The position numbers were made by a program, and so were the translations under genes. This document shows positions 7,437 through 16,453 of a DNA stretch of 33,491 nucleotides, piece by piece (the first letter of the stretch is position 1; each line of letters begins with the position of its first letter). The DNA comes from an uncultured Actinomycetes bacterium (GTDB lineage Bacteria > Actinomycetota > Actinomycetes > Nanopelagicales > Nanopelagicaceae), in the NCBI GenBank assembly GCA_903850565.1, contig CAINLV010000061.1, forward strand, positions 1 through 33,491, read 5' to 3'. The notes beneath the pieces are model-generated. The model had not been told where the DNA came from, did no database searches, and was given only the letters and a program-made list of their open reading frames with translations.

Positions 7437-8231
7437 TTAACTGACTTTGCGTTTTCGTTGTACTACTTGACCCAAAAGCACAATGATCAAAGCGATAAAG
7501 AACATGGAAGATCCGATGACATTGGCTTGAGCCGGTAAGCCTCGCTCCGCCGAAATATAAACAAACTTAGGGAAGGTATTAACGTTTCCAGAGTTGAAGT
7601 TAGTGATGATGAAGTCATCAAAAGAAAGACTAAATGCCAATAGCGCGGCACCTGCAATACCTGGGGCTAAAAGCGGAAGGGTTACTCGTCGGAAAGTTTC
7701 TCGCTCATCGGCATATAAATCCATTGCCGCTTGCTCGAGTCTAGGGTCCAGGCTGGCGATTCGGGCCTTGACCGTCACCACAACGAACGAGATACAGAAC
7801 ATCACGTGAGCGATAACGATGGTTAGGAATCCAGGATTAAAACCAAAATTCAAGAACATGGTCAAAAGTGATGCGCCAAGGACTAGCTCGGGAGTTGCCA
7901 TGGGAAGGAAAATCAATAGATTAACAAAGGTGCGACCTTTAAATGCATATCGCCCTAGCGCCAATGCAATCAAGGTTCCCAATATCGTTGCGATAGTTGT
8001 CGCTATCAAACCGATCTTGAGCGAATTTCCTAGTGCGTTACAAATATCTGGAGCACCGCAAGGGTTCTTCCAGTTATTTAAGGTGAAACCGCGCCAGGCA
8101 AGATTGCTCTTTCGATAATCATTAAAGGAAAAGGCAAAGGTGTAAAGAACGGGGATAAAGAGGTAGGTGAAACCCAACCCGGCGTAAATACGGATGAGGT
8201 TTTTTGAAAACCACCTGGTCGCTTGCTTCAT
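7437..8231 (-). CDS. potC: Spermidine/putrescine-type ABC transporter permease (PotC-like)
   Basis: Inner-membrane permease of 264 residues, typical PotC/YdcV length, with about six hydrophobic segments beginning at IYAGLGFTYLFIPVLYTFAF. The coupling loop is QAAMDLYADERETFRRVTLPLLAPGI, the EAA motif of the polyamine branch. It would form the transmembrane channel with PotB. The ATG at 8231 overlaps the potB stop in ATGA. Gene order potD-potA-potB-potC and the neighbouring catabolic enzymes support a polyamine or polyamine-like substrate; spermidine versus putrescine cannot be distinguished from sequence. Confidence 0.9.
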   Translation of the reverse strand: MKQATRWFSKNLIRIYAGLGFTYLFIPVLYTFAFSFNDYRKSNLAWRGFTLNNWKNPCGAPDICNALGNSLKIGLIATTIATILGTLIALALGRYAFKGRTFVNLLIFLPMATPELVLGASLLTMFLNFGFNPGFLTIVIAHVMFCISFVVVTVKARIASLDPRLEQAAMDLYADERETFRRVTLPLLAPGIAGAALLAFSLSFDDFIITNFNSGNVNTFPKFVYISAERGLPAQANVIGSSMFFIALIIVLLGQVVQRKRKVS

Positions 8232-9115
8232 ACCAGTTCCTCCGTTCCGGCTTTACGGATGTAGAGGGTGACCATGATCAAGATAACAAACATTAAGGTG
8301 AACGAAAGTGCGGCCGCAGTTGGATAGTCAACAATCTGAAGGTAGCGAGCGTTGATTACATTTCCGATCATCTTCGTGTTGGGATTTCCCAAAATTTCTG
8401 CGTTAACAAAATCTCCAGCCGCCGGAATAAAAGTGAGCAGCGTCCCCGCTACAACGCCAGGAGCAGATAACGGCAAAGTCACTTTCCGAAAAGTTGTTAT
8501 GGCATTGGCATAAAGATCGCCAGAGGCTTCAATAGTTCTGGGATCAATTCGCTCCAAGCTGGAGTACAGCGGCAAAGTCATAAATGGCAAAAAGTTATAG
8601 GTAAGCCCCATGACAACGGCAAATGCGCTGGCCGTTAAGTGAGTTTGTGGACCGATGATGTGAAGATCAATGAGAGCGCGATTAACAAATCCCGAACTTC
8701 CTAAGATTTGCTTCCAGGCGATGGTACGCAAAATAAATGAAGTGAAGAAAGGGGCTACAACAAGGACAAGGAGAACGTTCTTCCAACGACCTGATTTGAA
8801 GGCGATTGCGTATGCCAGCGGATAAGCAATTGCTAACGCTAATACTGTGGCGATACCGGCATATTCAAAAGATCGAAGAAATTGGGCTCGGCTATTAACA
8901 ATGGCATCCCAATAATTGGCGAAGCGATAGGTTTGATCAAACTCACCGATCCCAAATCCTGGGGTCTTTGTCGAAGTGCTGACTAGAGTCAGGATTGGCA
9001 GAAGGAAGAAAAAGAAGAGCCAGACCAGACCTGGAAGCAACAATAGGTAAGGTAACCAAGAACGCTTCTTCGTTTCAGAAGAACCGTGTTTGGCGGTAGC
9101 GTGTAGAAATGCCAC
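8228..9115 (-). CDS. potB: Spermidine/putrescine-type ABC transporter permease (PotB-like)
   Basis: Permease of 295 residues with a first membrane helix at LPYLLLLPGLVWLFFFFLLP and the family loop EASGDLYANAITTFRKVTLP that docks on PotA. The start is GTG at 9115, two bases after the potA stop, with a weak purine-rich stretch as ribosome site inside the acidic end of potA. It overlaps potC by four bases. It is clearly a paralogue of the following permease, as expected for a heterodimeric channel. Confidence 0.9.
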   Translation of the reverse strand: MAFLHATAKHGSSETKKRSWLPYLLLLPGLVWLFFFFLLPILTLVSTSTKTPGFGIGEFDQTYRFANYWDAIVNSRAQFLRSFEYAGIATVLALAIAYPLAYAIAFKSGRWKNVLLVLVVAPFFTSFILRTIAWKQILGSSGFVNRALIDLHIIGPQTHLTASAFAVVMGLTYNFLPFMTLPLYSSLERIDPRTIEASGDLYANAITTFRKVTLPLSAPGVVAGTLLTFIPAAGDFVNAEILGNPNTKMIGNVINARYLQIVDYPTAAALSFTLMFVILIMVTLYIRKAGTEELV

Positions 9116-9117
9116 GG

Positions 9118-10260
9118 TTATTCTTCTTCGTCAGCAATTAATTTGGAACCGGCGTTAGCATCTTGGCTACCGTCCAACCCGAAAGTAAATATTGGCTCCC
9201 AAGAAAGTTTGACTTTATCGCCCTTATCCAGCGGCGGAACTCCGTCATCATTTTGTTCAAAGACTATGAGCTCTTGACCCCACGGCATTTCAACTTGGTA
9301 TTGGGTCGATACACCGATGTAAGAAACGTCAGAAATCACGCCACCAGTCAAAATATTGCCTGACATTTCTTTACCTTCGGGCTGAATTCGGAATTTTTCA
9401 GGCCGAATGCCGACAAGAATAGAGCTGTCCTTTGCCGCAGAACGCGAGCGTGGAAGTGCCACTTTCTGACCGAATAGATTGACCAATAACGAGTCAGCTC
9501 CATTGGACTCAATGGCACCCTTAATCAAATTGGATTGACCTAGAAAGTTAGCAACAAATGCAGTTTTAGGGTTGTCATAAAGATCGGCAGGGGAACCCAT
9601 TTGTTCAATTCGCCCTTCGTTCATTACCGCGATCGTGTCGGCCATAGTCATGGCTTCTTCTTGATCGTGGGTTACATGCACGAAGGTGAGACCGATTTCA
9701 GTTTGAATCCATTTCAACTCAATCTGCATCTGTCGTCGAAGTTTTAGATCCAGCGCGCCTAGGGGTTCATCTAAGAGAAGAAGCGCCGGGCGATTGACGA
9801 TTGCACGAGCAACCGCAATACGTTGCTGTTGGCCACCAGATAATTGGGTTGGCTTGCGCTCGGCCAAATGTGGCAGTTCAACAAGTTCTAGAACTTTATC
9901 TACCTGCGCCTTTACATCTTTAATTCCTCGGCGTCGCAATCCAAAGGCTACGTTTTCAAAGATAGAAAGGTGCGGAAATAATGCATAGTTCTGAAAGACC
10001 GTATTAACTGGGCGGCGGTATGGCCGCATATCGGTAATGTCGGTATTTCCAACGTGCATGGTGCCGCTGGTTGGTTCTTCCAGACCGGCAATCATTCGAA
10101 GGGTCGTGGTCTTGCCACAACCAGATGGACCGAGCAAGGCAAAGAACGAACCTTCTGGGATCGTTAGTGAGAGATCATCAACTGCCTTGAAATCACCGAA
10201 TGATTTGGTGAGGTGAGAAAGTTTTAGATCACCGTGGGCTGAAGTCGAGGCGTCAACCAC
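9118..10260 (-). CDS. potA: Spermidine/putrescine-type ABC transporter ATP-binding protein (PotA-like)
   Basis: ABC ATPase of 380 residues that energises the PotBC channel. Visible motifs are Walker A GPSGCGKTT (44-52), Q-loop FQNYALFPH (89-97), signature LSGGQQQR (140-147), Walker B LLLLDEP (160-166), and the switch histidine in VHVTHD. From about residue 240 there is a C-terminal TOBE-type regulatory domain (ILVGIRPEKFRI), as in PotA and the sugar ATPases. The protein ends in an acidic tail (IADEEE). The start is GTG at 10260, immediately after the potD TAA, so translation is probably coupled. Confidence 0.93.
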   Translation of the reverse strand: MVDASTSAHGDLKLSHLTKSFGDFKAVDDLSLTIPEGSFFALLGPSGCGKTTTLRMIAGLEEPTSGTMHVGNTDITDMRPYRRPVNTVFQNYALFPHLSIFENVAFGLRRRGIKDVKAQVDKVLELVELPHLAERKPTQLSGGQQQRIAVARAIVNRPALLLLDEPLGALDLKLRRQMQIELKWIQTEIGLTFVHVTHDQEEAMTMADTIAVMNEGRIEQMGSPADLYDNPKTAFVANFLGQSNLIKGAIESNGADSLLVNLFGQKVALPRSRSAAKDSSILVGIRPEKFRIQPEGKEMSGNILTGGVISDVSYIGVSTQYQVEMPWGQELIVFEQNDDGVPPLDKGDKVKLSWEPIFTFGLDGSQDANAGSKLIADEEE

Positions 10261-11442
10261 TTACCCGTTACCACTTGCTTTCTGGAAGGCGGTGGAGAAC
10301 TTAATCTGTTCTGCCGGAGTCAAATCGCGGAAAATCTTTAGGTTCTTCCACATTTTGTCATCTGGGAAAATAAGGGTGTTATGGACCTGCTTAGGGTTAA
10401 CTTTCTCCATCGCCGCCTGCGCACCTTCAACACAATTTATGTAGGTAACATAATTAGAGATCTTTGCAGAAACCATCGGATCATAAATGTAGTTAATCAA
10501 CGCTTGCGCGCCGGCTTTGTTAGGTGAAGTGCTTGGGATCATTAAGTTATCCGTTGCGAATGTGCCGCCACTTTCGGGAATTGCGAAACCAAATTGATTG
10601 CCATTTTGGAGGTTGAGCTGATTGATATCACCGGACCAGCCAATAACAGCAGTGGCATCACCAGAAATTAAATCTTCTTGGTAAGACTGCCCTTTGATCT
10701 GGCGAATAAATCCATCGTGAATCATCTTGGTTACGTAATCAATGGCATTCATAAATTTTGCTTCGGTAAATGGCTTCGAAATATCGGTTCCCTGCCAGAG
10801 CATGACCAAACCAATGGTGTCTCGCATCTCCGAAAGAACTTCAATCTTGCCCTTGTTGGCTTTAGCAAATAGTTGATCTAGGGATTGAATGCCCTTTGGA
10901 AGGCTCTTCTTGCTCCACGCAACACCAGCGATAATGCCTTGATAAGGAAGACTGATATGGCGACCGACATCAAATGGACGGTTGGCCAAGAACGGAACAA
11001 CATTTTTCTTGTTAGGAACTGCAGCATCATCAAATTTTTGAACAAACCCGGAAGCGGCCCAACGCGCTGCCATCCACTCAGTCATGGTGACTACGTCGTA
11101 GCCAATATCTTTCTTCAATTTTAATTGTGGTTGCACCTTTGAGGTGAACGAATCATTGTCATCAATAACTTCGAAATACTTGGTGGGATAGCCAGATTTC
11201 TTAATGAAGTTTTCAATAGTTGGATATTTCTTCGTCTTATTGTCGTAATCCAAATAGAGCGACCAGTTTGCCCATCGAACTGTTGGTTTTGCAGCAGCTG
11301 CTGCTTCCATTCCATTAATTCCAATAAGTGATGCTGCACCTAAACCGCCGGCGCCTAGCAAAAGCGAGCGACGCGAAAACGGCGTTGACATCATTTCGGA
11401 AGTTCCAGAGGCGGTGGTGAATTCCTCACTAGATACAGACAT
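10261..11442 (-). CDS. potD: Spermidine/putrescine-type solute-binding protein (PotD-like), Tat signal
   Basis: Binding protein of 393 residues. The N-terminus has a twin-arginine motif (SRRSLLLG) after about 23 residues, a hydrophobic core (AGGLGAASLIGI) and an AAAAA stretch, so export by the Tat route is likely. The mature region begins VRWANWSLYLDYD, which resembles the start of PotD/PotF-type proteins, and YDVVTMTEWMA lies where the conserved YDV segment is expected. No cysteine follows the hydrophobic core, so a lipid anchor is not evident. The start ATG 11442 has an AGGGAAAG ribosome site. This is the first transporter gene, 121 bases downstream of patD; the gap may carry its own promoter. 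Ligand specificity within the polyamine group is unknown. Confidence 0.88.
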   Translation of the reverse strand: MSVSSEEFTTASGTSEMMSTPFSRRSLLLGAGGLGAASLIGINGMEAAAAAKPTVRWANWSLYLDYDNKTKKYPTIENFIKKSGYPTKYFEVIDDNDSFTSKVQPQLKLKKDIGYDVVTMTEWMAARWAASGFVQKFDDAAVPNKKNVVPFLANRPFDVGRHISLPYQGIIAGVAWSKKSLPKGIQSLDQLFAKANKGKIEVLSEMRDTIGLVMLWQGTDISKPFTEAKFMNAIDYVTKMIHDGFIRQIKGQSYQEDLISGDATAVIGWSGDINQLNLQNGNQFGFAIPESGGTFATDNLMIPSTSPNKAGAQALINYIYDPMVSAKISNYVTYINCVEGAQAAMEKVNPKQVHNTLIFPDDKMWKNLKIFRDLTPAEQIKFSTAFQKASGNG

Positions 11443-11563
11443 GGCGACTTCTTTCCCTAGAAATAGACACTACTGATGGGTAGAACGGGTAATTCGATAC
11501 GACAGCGAAATCCTAGACCCTCTAGTTTACAAAAACCGACCAAATAGTGAGTCTGATGGGATT
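11443..11563 (-). promoter_or_regulatory. patD-potD intergenic region with small palindrome and a repeated octamer
   Basis: This 121-base gap is the only long one in the patD-to-speB cluster. It holds the inverted repeat CTAGA-CCC-TCTAG (11513-11525) and two direct copies of CTGATGGG (11473-11480 and 11553-11560) 80 bases apart. No convincing -35/-10 pair was found. It may contain an internal promoter or operator for the transporter genes, but the evidence is slight. Confidence 0.25.
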
Positions 11564-12991
11564 CTAAGCATTCAAATTTGTCATGACGTGCTTGATGCGG
11601 GTGTAGTCCTCAAATCCATAACTGGAGAGGTCTTTTCCGTAGCCGGAGCGTTTGAAACCGCCATGTGGCATTTCGGCGACGATGGGAATATGGGTATTTA
11701 TCCACACGCAACCGAAGTCGAACGCCTTGGCCATCCGCATGGCGCGGCCATGATCGCGGGTCCAGACGCTTGAGGCCAGACCATAGTCAACGCCGTTGGC
11801 ATATTGAACGGCTTGCGCCTCGTCCGTGAACTTTTGTACCGTGATAACCGGTCCGAATATTTCGTTTTGAATCATTTCGTCGCTTTGGCGTAGGCCGGCG
11901 ATAACGGTTGGAGCGAAGAAATAACCAGATCGGTCGACAACTGAGCCACCTGCGACCACTATGGCATGAGCTGGGGTTCGGTCGACAAAGCCAGATACGC
12001 GGGCAAGTTGATTGGCATTGTTCAGAGGTCCGTAGAGGACATCTTCATCTGGCGCACCGGTTGCAATATTTTTGGTGGCTTGTTCGGCTAGAAGTTCGAC
12101 GAAGGCGTCGTAGGCGGACTCTTCCACCATGACCCGAGTCGCTGCCGTGCAATCCTGTCCGGCATTGAAATAGCCGGCTATGGCAATAGCCTCGGCCGCG
12201 GCTTCTAGATTGGCATCGGCAAAGACAACAACCGGGGCTTTCCCACCAAGTTCAAGGTGAACTCGCTTGAGGTCCCGTGCCGCCGAAGCGGCAACTTCCA
12301 TGCCCGCTCGAACGGAACCAGTGATGGAAACCATTGCAGGAGTGTCGTGTTCGACTAAGGCTCGTCCTGAATCCCGATTTCCGCAGAGAACGTTAAAAAC
12401 ACCATCTGGAAGAAACTCGCTCATGACGGCCGCCATAAAAACGGTCGATGCCGGAGTGGTGTCGCTTGGCTTAAGAACCACGGCATTCCCAGCGGCAATC
12501 GCTGGTGCCCATTTCCACACTGCCATCATCATGGGGTAATTCCACGGCGTTACTTGAGCGCAGACGCCAATCGGTTCGCGCCGAATAAAGGAAGTCATGC
12601 CGTGCATGTACTCCCCCGCCGACTTGCCTTCAAGGTTTCGGGCAGCGCCTGCAAAAAATCTAATCTGATCCAGCATTGGTGGGATTTCCTCGGATGCGGT
12701 CAAGGAGATCGGCTTACCTGTGTTCTCTACTTCAACAGCGATTAACTCTTCGGCGCGATTTTCCAAAGCGTCGGCAATCTTTAGAAGTGCTCGTTGACGC
12801 TCTGACGGCGTGGAATCTTTCCAAACGGCAAATCCTTTTTCAGCCGACTTCATGGCGGCATCGACATCAGCGCCATTTGATATTGGAGCAGTTGCATATT
12901 CTTGCGCAGTGGCCGGGTTGATGATGTGGCTAGTTTCTCCAGAGGAAGATGGCACATATTTTCCGTCAATAAAATTATGGAGAGTTTTCAC
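11564..12991 (-). CDS. patD: 4-aminobutyraldehyde (gamma-aminobutyraldehyde) dehydrogenase
   Basis: NAD-dependent aldehyde dehydrogenase of 475 residues that oxidises 4-aminobutyraldehyde, the product of putrescine transamination, to GABA. The catalytic cysteine is Cys281 in [12 protein letters not shown] and the general base is Glu247 in [36 protein letters not shown] and the C-terminal [17 protein letters not shown] block match E. coli YdcW/PatD closely, as recalled. The start is GTG at 12991 with GGAG seven bases upstream, inside the rlmN 3' end; the GTGA overlap couples it to rlmN. It heads the polyamine cluster. A related betaine-aldehyde or other amino-aldehyde specificity cannot be excluded. 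Confidence 0.88.
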   Translation of the reverse strand: MKTLHNFIDGKYVPSSSGETSHIINPATAQEYATAPISNGADVDAAMKSAEKGFAVWKDSTPSERQRALLKIADALENRAEELIAVEVENTGKPISLTASEEIPPMLDQIRFFAGAARNLEGKSAGEYMHGMTSFIRREPIGVCAQVTPWNYPMMMAVWKWAPAIAAGNAVVLKPSDTTPASTVFMAAVMSEFLPDGVFNVLCGNRDSGRALVEHDTPAMVSITGSVRAGMEVAASAARDLKRVHLELGGKAPVVVFADANLEAAAEAIAIAGYFNAGQDCTAATRVMVEESAYDAFVELLAEQATKNIATGAPDEDVLYGPLNNANQLARVSGFVDRTPAHAIVVAGGSVVDRSGYFFAPTVIAGLRQSDEMIQNEIFGPVITVQKFTDEAQAVQYANGVDYGLASSVWTRDHGRAMRMAKAFDFGCVWINTHIPIVAEMPHGGFKRSGYGKDLSSYGFEDYTRIKHVMTNLNA

Positions 12992-14160
12992 TTTGTTGCT
13001 CCTTCGGTCGCTTCTGCTGCTTTTTCAAAACTAGATGCTATCTCTGAAGCGGCCAGTTGACCACATGCTCCATCAATATCTCGGCCGCGGGTATCGCGAA
13101 CTGTTACTGGGACGCCATAACCTTCCAGAATTCGGACAAATTCAGATTCGTCGAAAGGTCTGGAAGCGGTCCACTTAGAACCAGGAGTGGGATTAAGTGG
13201 GATGAGATTTACGTGAGCATTTCGATTTCTTAACAATCTCCCCAGAAGGTCAGCCCGCCAGGCTTGATCGTTGATATCTCGGATCAAGGCATATTCAATG
13301 GAATAACGACGTCCAGTCTTTCGTTCATATTTATCGGCAGCCTCAAGAACCTCTTTGACTTTCCATCTGGAGTTGATGGGAACTAAAGAATCGCGAAGTT
13401 CATCATCTGGAGTGTGCAAGGAAACTGCAAGGGTTATTGGCAGATTCTCTTCGGTAAGTTTTTCAATTCCATTTACCAATCCGACGGTAGAGACTGTTAC
13501 GGATCTGGCTCCAATTCCCAGGCCATCTGGTTGCGGGGTGGTGATGTTACGGACCGCTCTCATCACGGCGTTGTAGTTGGCCATCGGTTCACCCATGCCC
13601 ATGAAAACTACATTGGAAAGTCGAGTGGCACCGCCGGGAAGTTCTCCCGATGCACAAATTCTCGCTGCTGCCACGACCTGCGCCGTAATTTCTCCTGCGG
13701 TCAGATTTCTAGTCAACCCAGCTTGGCCAGTGGCGCAGAATGGGCAATTCATTCCACACCCTGCCTGGGATGAGATACAGACTGTGGTGCGGTCGCTGTA
13801 ACTCATTAAAACACTTTCAACCAAGACGCCGTCATGCAACTTCCATAAATCTTTTCTGGTCTTACCGTCGTCGGTAACGCTGCTCTTTACCAAAGAGATT
13901 AATTTTGGAGTGAAAGTAGTGGCCAGTGTTTGTCGAAGATCTTTAGGAATATCCGTCCAAGAATCTGGGTCGTCATTGAAGTGGGTAAAGAAGTGGACCG
14001 ACATCTGGTTTGCTCGATAAGCCGGAATCCCTAATTCGACAGCTTTCGCTTTCCGCTCTTCGGGAGAGAGGTCGGCAAAGTGAAGCGGTGGCTTTACTCG
14101 CTGTTTGGGTTCGTCGAAAACTAATTTGATTTCAGTTGGTTGCGATGGAGAAGTGGTCAT
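12988..14160 (-). CDS. rlmN: Dual-specificity RNA methyltransferase RlmN (23S rRNA A2503 / tRNA A37)
   Basis: Radical SAM enzyme of 390 residues that places a C2-methyl group on A2503 of 23S rRNA and on A37 of some tRNAs. The [4Fe-4S] cysteines are Cys135, Cys139 and Cys142 in GCGMNCPFC. The SAM-binding [16 protein letters not shown] and [14 protein letters not shown] blocks follow, and the catalytic C-terminal cysteine lies in DIDGACGQL, as in E. coli RlmN. The start is ATG 14160, with GAAGG nine bases upstream; a longer reading from 14244 runs through cdsA and is rejected. It closes the rpsB operon, 13 bases after cdsA, and its end overlaps patD. Confidence 0.96.
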   Translation of the reverse strand: MTTSPSQPTEIKLVFDEPKQRVKPPLHFADLSPEERKAKAVELGIPAYRANQMSVHFFTHFNDDPDSWTDIPKDLRQTLATTFTPKLISLVKSSVTDDGKTRKDLWKLHDGVLVESVLMSYSDRTTVCISSQAGCGMNCPFCATGQAGLTRNLTAGEITAQVVAAARICASGELPGGATRLSNVVFMGMGEPMANYNAVMRAVRNITTPQPDGLGIGARSVTVSTVGLVNGIEKLTEENLPITLAVSLHTPDDELRDSLVPINSRWKVKEVLEAADKYERKTGRRYSIEYALIRDINDQAWRADLLGRLLRNRNAHVNLIPLNPTPGSKWTASRPFDESEFVRILEGYGVPVTVRDTRGRDIDGACGQLAASEIASSFEKAAEATEGATK

Positions 14161-14173
14161 GTATTTGCCCTTC

Positions 14174-15022
14174 TCACAAATTAAAGTGCTTGATGAGTTC
14201 GAGAACGAACCACACTGCTGGACCAGTAAAAAGAACAGAATCAATTCGATCTAAAATCCCACCGTGGCCCGGAAGGATGGCTCCCATATCTTTAATTGCC
14301 AAATCTCGCTTTACCGCGGATTCAATGAGATCACCGCAAGTTGCCGTGACTACCGCCATCACCCCAATAAGTGCGCCTAACCACCAGTGCGAATGTAAGG
14401 AGAAATGAAATACCAACGCTGAGCCAACCGTAGTTGCAATAAGTGCACCAGTCAGCCCTTCCCAAGTTTTCTTCGGGCTGATGTGAGGTGCGAGTGGATG
14501 CTTGCCGAAGAGAACTCCGAAAATATATGCGAAGGTATCATTACAACTAACCAACACGACCAAGGCAAAGATTCGGGCTGCGCCATCTTCGTGATGGGCT
14601 AATAAGAGAATAAATCCAGCGAGAAATGGAATATAAAAAATTGCGAAGGTCGCCGCGGTTGAACGCTTAATAAAATCTTTTGAGGTCTTCACCAAAAGGA
14701 AAACCAATAAGTTGGGAATGCAGATAGCAATAGCAACTGCCAAGCCAGAAACTCGGCCGTACCATGCAGAAACTAAAAGAGCTGTGCCCGCTAGTTGCAG
14801 CGGAAATTCTGGGAGTTCGATTCCACCCTGCTTATAGGCATGGACAATTTCTCGAATGGCCAACAGGATGGCGAACCATATGAAAACCCCAAAGAGAATT
14901 GGGACATAGATAATGGTTCCAAAAACTACTGCCAATATAGATAACGAGACCAAAATGGATGGGATCAGTTTTCGGCCAGCCTTTTTATTTATGGCCTCAT
15001 TAATCGAATGTATGTCATCCAT
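14174..15022 (-). CDS. cdsA: Phosphatidate cytidylyltransferase (CDP-diacylglycerol synthase)
   Basis: Integral membrane enzyme of 282 residues that makes CDP-diacylglycerol from phosphatidate and CTP, the entry to phospholipid synthesis. Several hydrophobic helices span residues 20-190. The family signature is intact near the C-terminus: [20 protein letters not shown] followed by GGILDRIDS, containing the KR-x4-KD and HGG-x-DR-x-D residues. The conserved [11 protein letters not shown] and SPKKTWEG blocks precede it. The ATG at 15022 is five bases after the frr stop, without a clear Shine-Dalgarno, so it probably relies on coupling with frr. Confidence 0.95.
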   Translation of the reverse strand: MDDIHSINEAINKKAGRKLIPSILVSLSILAVVFGTIIYVPILFGVFIWFAILLAIREIVHAYKQGGIELPEFPLQLAGTALLVSAWYGRVSGLAVAIAICIPNLLVFLLVKTSKDFIKRSTAATFAIFYIPFLAGFILLLAHHEDGAARIFALVVLVSCNDTFAYIFGVLFGKHPLAPHISPKKTWEGLTGALIATTVGSALVFHFSLHSHWWLGALIGVMAVVTATCGDLIESAVKRDLAIKDMGAILPGHGGILDRIDSVLFTGPAVWFVLELIKHFNL

Positions 15023-15027
15023 AAGAT

Positions 15028-15591
15028 TTAAACTTCGAGAAGCTCGGCTTCTTTATGTTTCAAGAGATCATCGATTTTAGAAACGTGATCTGAGGTGAGC
15101 TTGTCTAATTCCTTTTCGGCGCGAGCCAAATCGTCCTTACCAACATCGCCATCTTTCTCCAATTTTTCCATGGCTTCTTTGGCGGCTCGGCGAATATTTC
15201 GAATCGAAATTTTAGAATCTTCCGCTTTGGTGCGGGCAACCTTTATATATTCCTTACGACGCTCTTCAGTTAGTTGCGGGAAATTGACCCGAATAACCAC
15301 GCCGTCATTTCCAGGATTCACTCCCAAATCTGACTCTCGAATCGCTTTCTCAATAGCAGGCATCGCACCCTTGTCGTAAGGGGAAACCAGCGCCATGCGT
15401 GCTTCTGGGACCTGAAATGTTGCCAATTGGGAGAGAGGAGTGAAGGTGCCGTAGTAGTCGACCATAATCTTGGCAAACATCGCCGGATGAGCTCGGCCAG
15501 TTCTGATTGCGCCGAAATCTTCTTTCGCAACTTCGATCGCCTTGCTCATTTTTGTACCAGCCTCGCCAAGCGCTGTATTCAAATCCGACAT
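15028..15591 (-). CDS. frr: Ribosome recycling factor
   Basis: Cytoplasmic factor of 187 residues that, with EF-G, splits post-termination ribosomes. Length and sequence are canonical: FGAIRTGRAHPAMF near residue 27, then the domain II region and the C-terminal three-helix bundle with IRNIRRAAKEAMEKLEKDG. The start ATG 15591 has GGGAG four bases upstream. It follows pyrH by 85 bases; this leader contains short tandem repeats (see findings). Confidence 0.97.
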   Translation of the reverse strand: MSDLNTALGEAGTKMSKAIEVAKEDFGAIRTGRAHPAMFAKIMVDYYGTFTPLSQLATFQVPEARMALVSPYDKGAMPAIEKAIRESDLGVNPGNDGVVIRVNFPQLTEERRKEYIKVARTKAEDSKISIRNIRRAAKEAMEKLEKDGDVGKDDLARAEKELDKLTSDHVSKIDDLLKHKEAELLEV

Positions 15592-15676
15592 CGTGCTCCC
15601 TCTATCTATCTCTCTTGCTTGCTTGAATGGTTTCTGACCCGTAGCTGTTCACTCTTGGCTAAATGGTATAGCCCTT

Positions 15677-16393
15677 TTAGGAGACGAGGGTTCCCACCGC
15701 TTCGCCCCGTACGGCCCGAGCAATATTTCCCTTATTTTTAAGATCAAAGACCACAATAGGAAGTTTGTTCTCGCGACAAAGGCTGAAGGCGGCCGCATCT
15801 GCGACTGCTAATGACTTCGATAAGACATCATCAAAGCTGACTGAATCGTATTTTGTAGCCGAAGGATCCTTCTTTGGGTCGGCGGTGTAAACACCATCTA
15901 CCCCACTCTTAGCCAAGAGAAGTGCTTCGGAACCAATTTCTAAGGCGCGCTGCGCTGCAACGGTGTCGGTAGTGAAGAAGGGCATTCCCGCTCCTGCACC
16001 GAAGATAACGACTCGACCTTTTTCCAGATGTCGGATCGCTCTGCGAGGAATATATGGCTCGGCAACTTGCCCCATGGTGATGGCCGTTTGAACTCGAGTT
16101 TCGATTCCTTCTTTCTCCAAGAAATCTTGAAGGGCCAAACAATTCATAACGGTACCGAGCATGCCCATGTAGTCAGCGCGAGCTCGATCCATACCGCGCA
16201 TTTGTAATTCTGAACCTCGAAAATAGTTTCCACCACCGACGACAATCGCGATCTGAGTTCCGCCGCGAACTACATCGGCAATCTGACCGGCAATTTCATG
16301 GACCACATCTGGGTCTACGCCGATCCCCTTTACGCCACCGAAAACTTCCCCAGAAAGTTTAAGGAGCACTCGCTTGTAACCTGGTCGGCTCAT
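15677..16393 (-). CDS. pyrH: Uridylate kinase (UMP kinase)
   Basis: Amino-acid-kinase-fold enzyme of 238 residues converting UMP to UDP. Diagnostic segments are [13 protein letters not shown] at the N-terminus, [12 protein letters not shown] around residue 50, and [20 protein letters not shown] (the UMP/ATP site region), followed by [14 protein letters not shown]. The ATG 16393 has AGGAG nine bases upstream. It sits between tsf (60-base gap) and frr in the conserved bacterial order. Bacterial UMP kinases are hexameric and UTP-inhibited as a family. Confidence 0.97.
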   Translation of the reverse strand: MSRPGYKRVLLKLSGEVFGGVKGIGVDPDVVHEIAGQIADVVRGGTQIAIVVGGGNYFRGSELQMRGMDRARADYMGMLGTVMNCLALQDFLEKEGIETRVQTAITMGQVAEPYIPRRAIRHLEKGRVVIFGAGAGMPFFTTDTVAAQRALEIGSEALLLAKSGVDGVYTADPKKDPSATKYDSVSFDDVLSKSLAVADAAAFSLCRENKLPIVVFDLKNKGNIARAVRGEAVGTLVS

Positions 16394-16453
16394 AAGTAAG
16401 TGCTCCTCAATTCTCTTCGAAACTGGAACTAGTCAGTGCTTCTTTAGGTCAGA

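Noticed and set aside
12988-14244. Long reading of rlmN starting at 14244
   Set aside because: The extra 28 residues overlap the end of cdsA and lack a ribosome site; ATG 14160 has a good one and matches RlmN.
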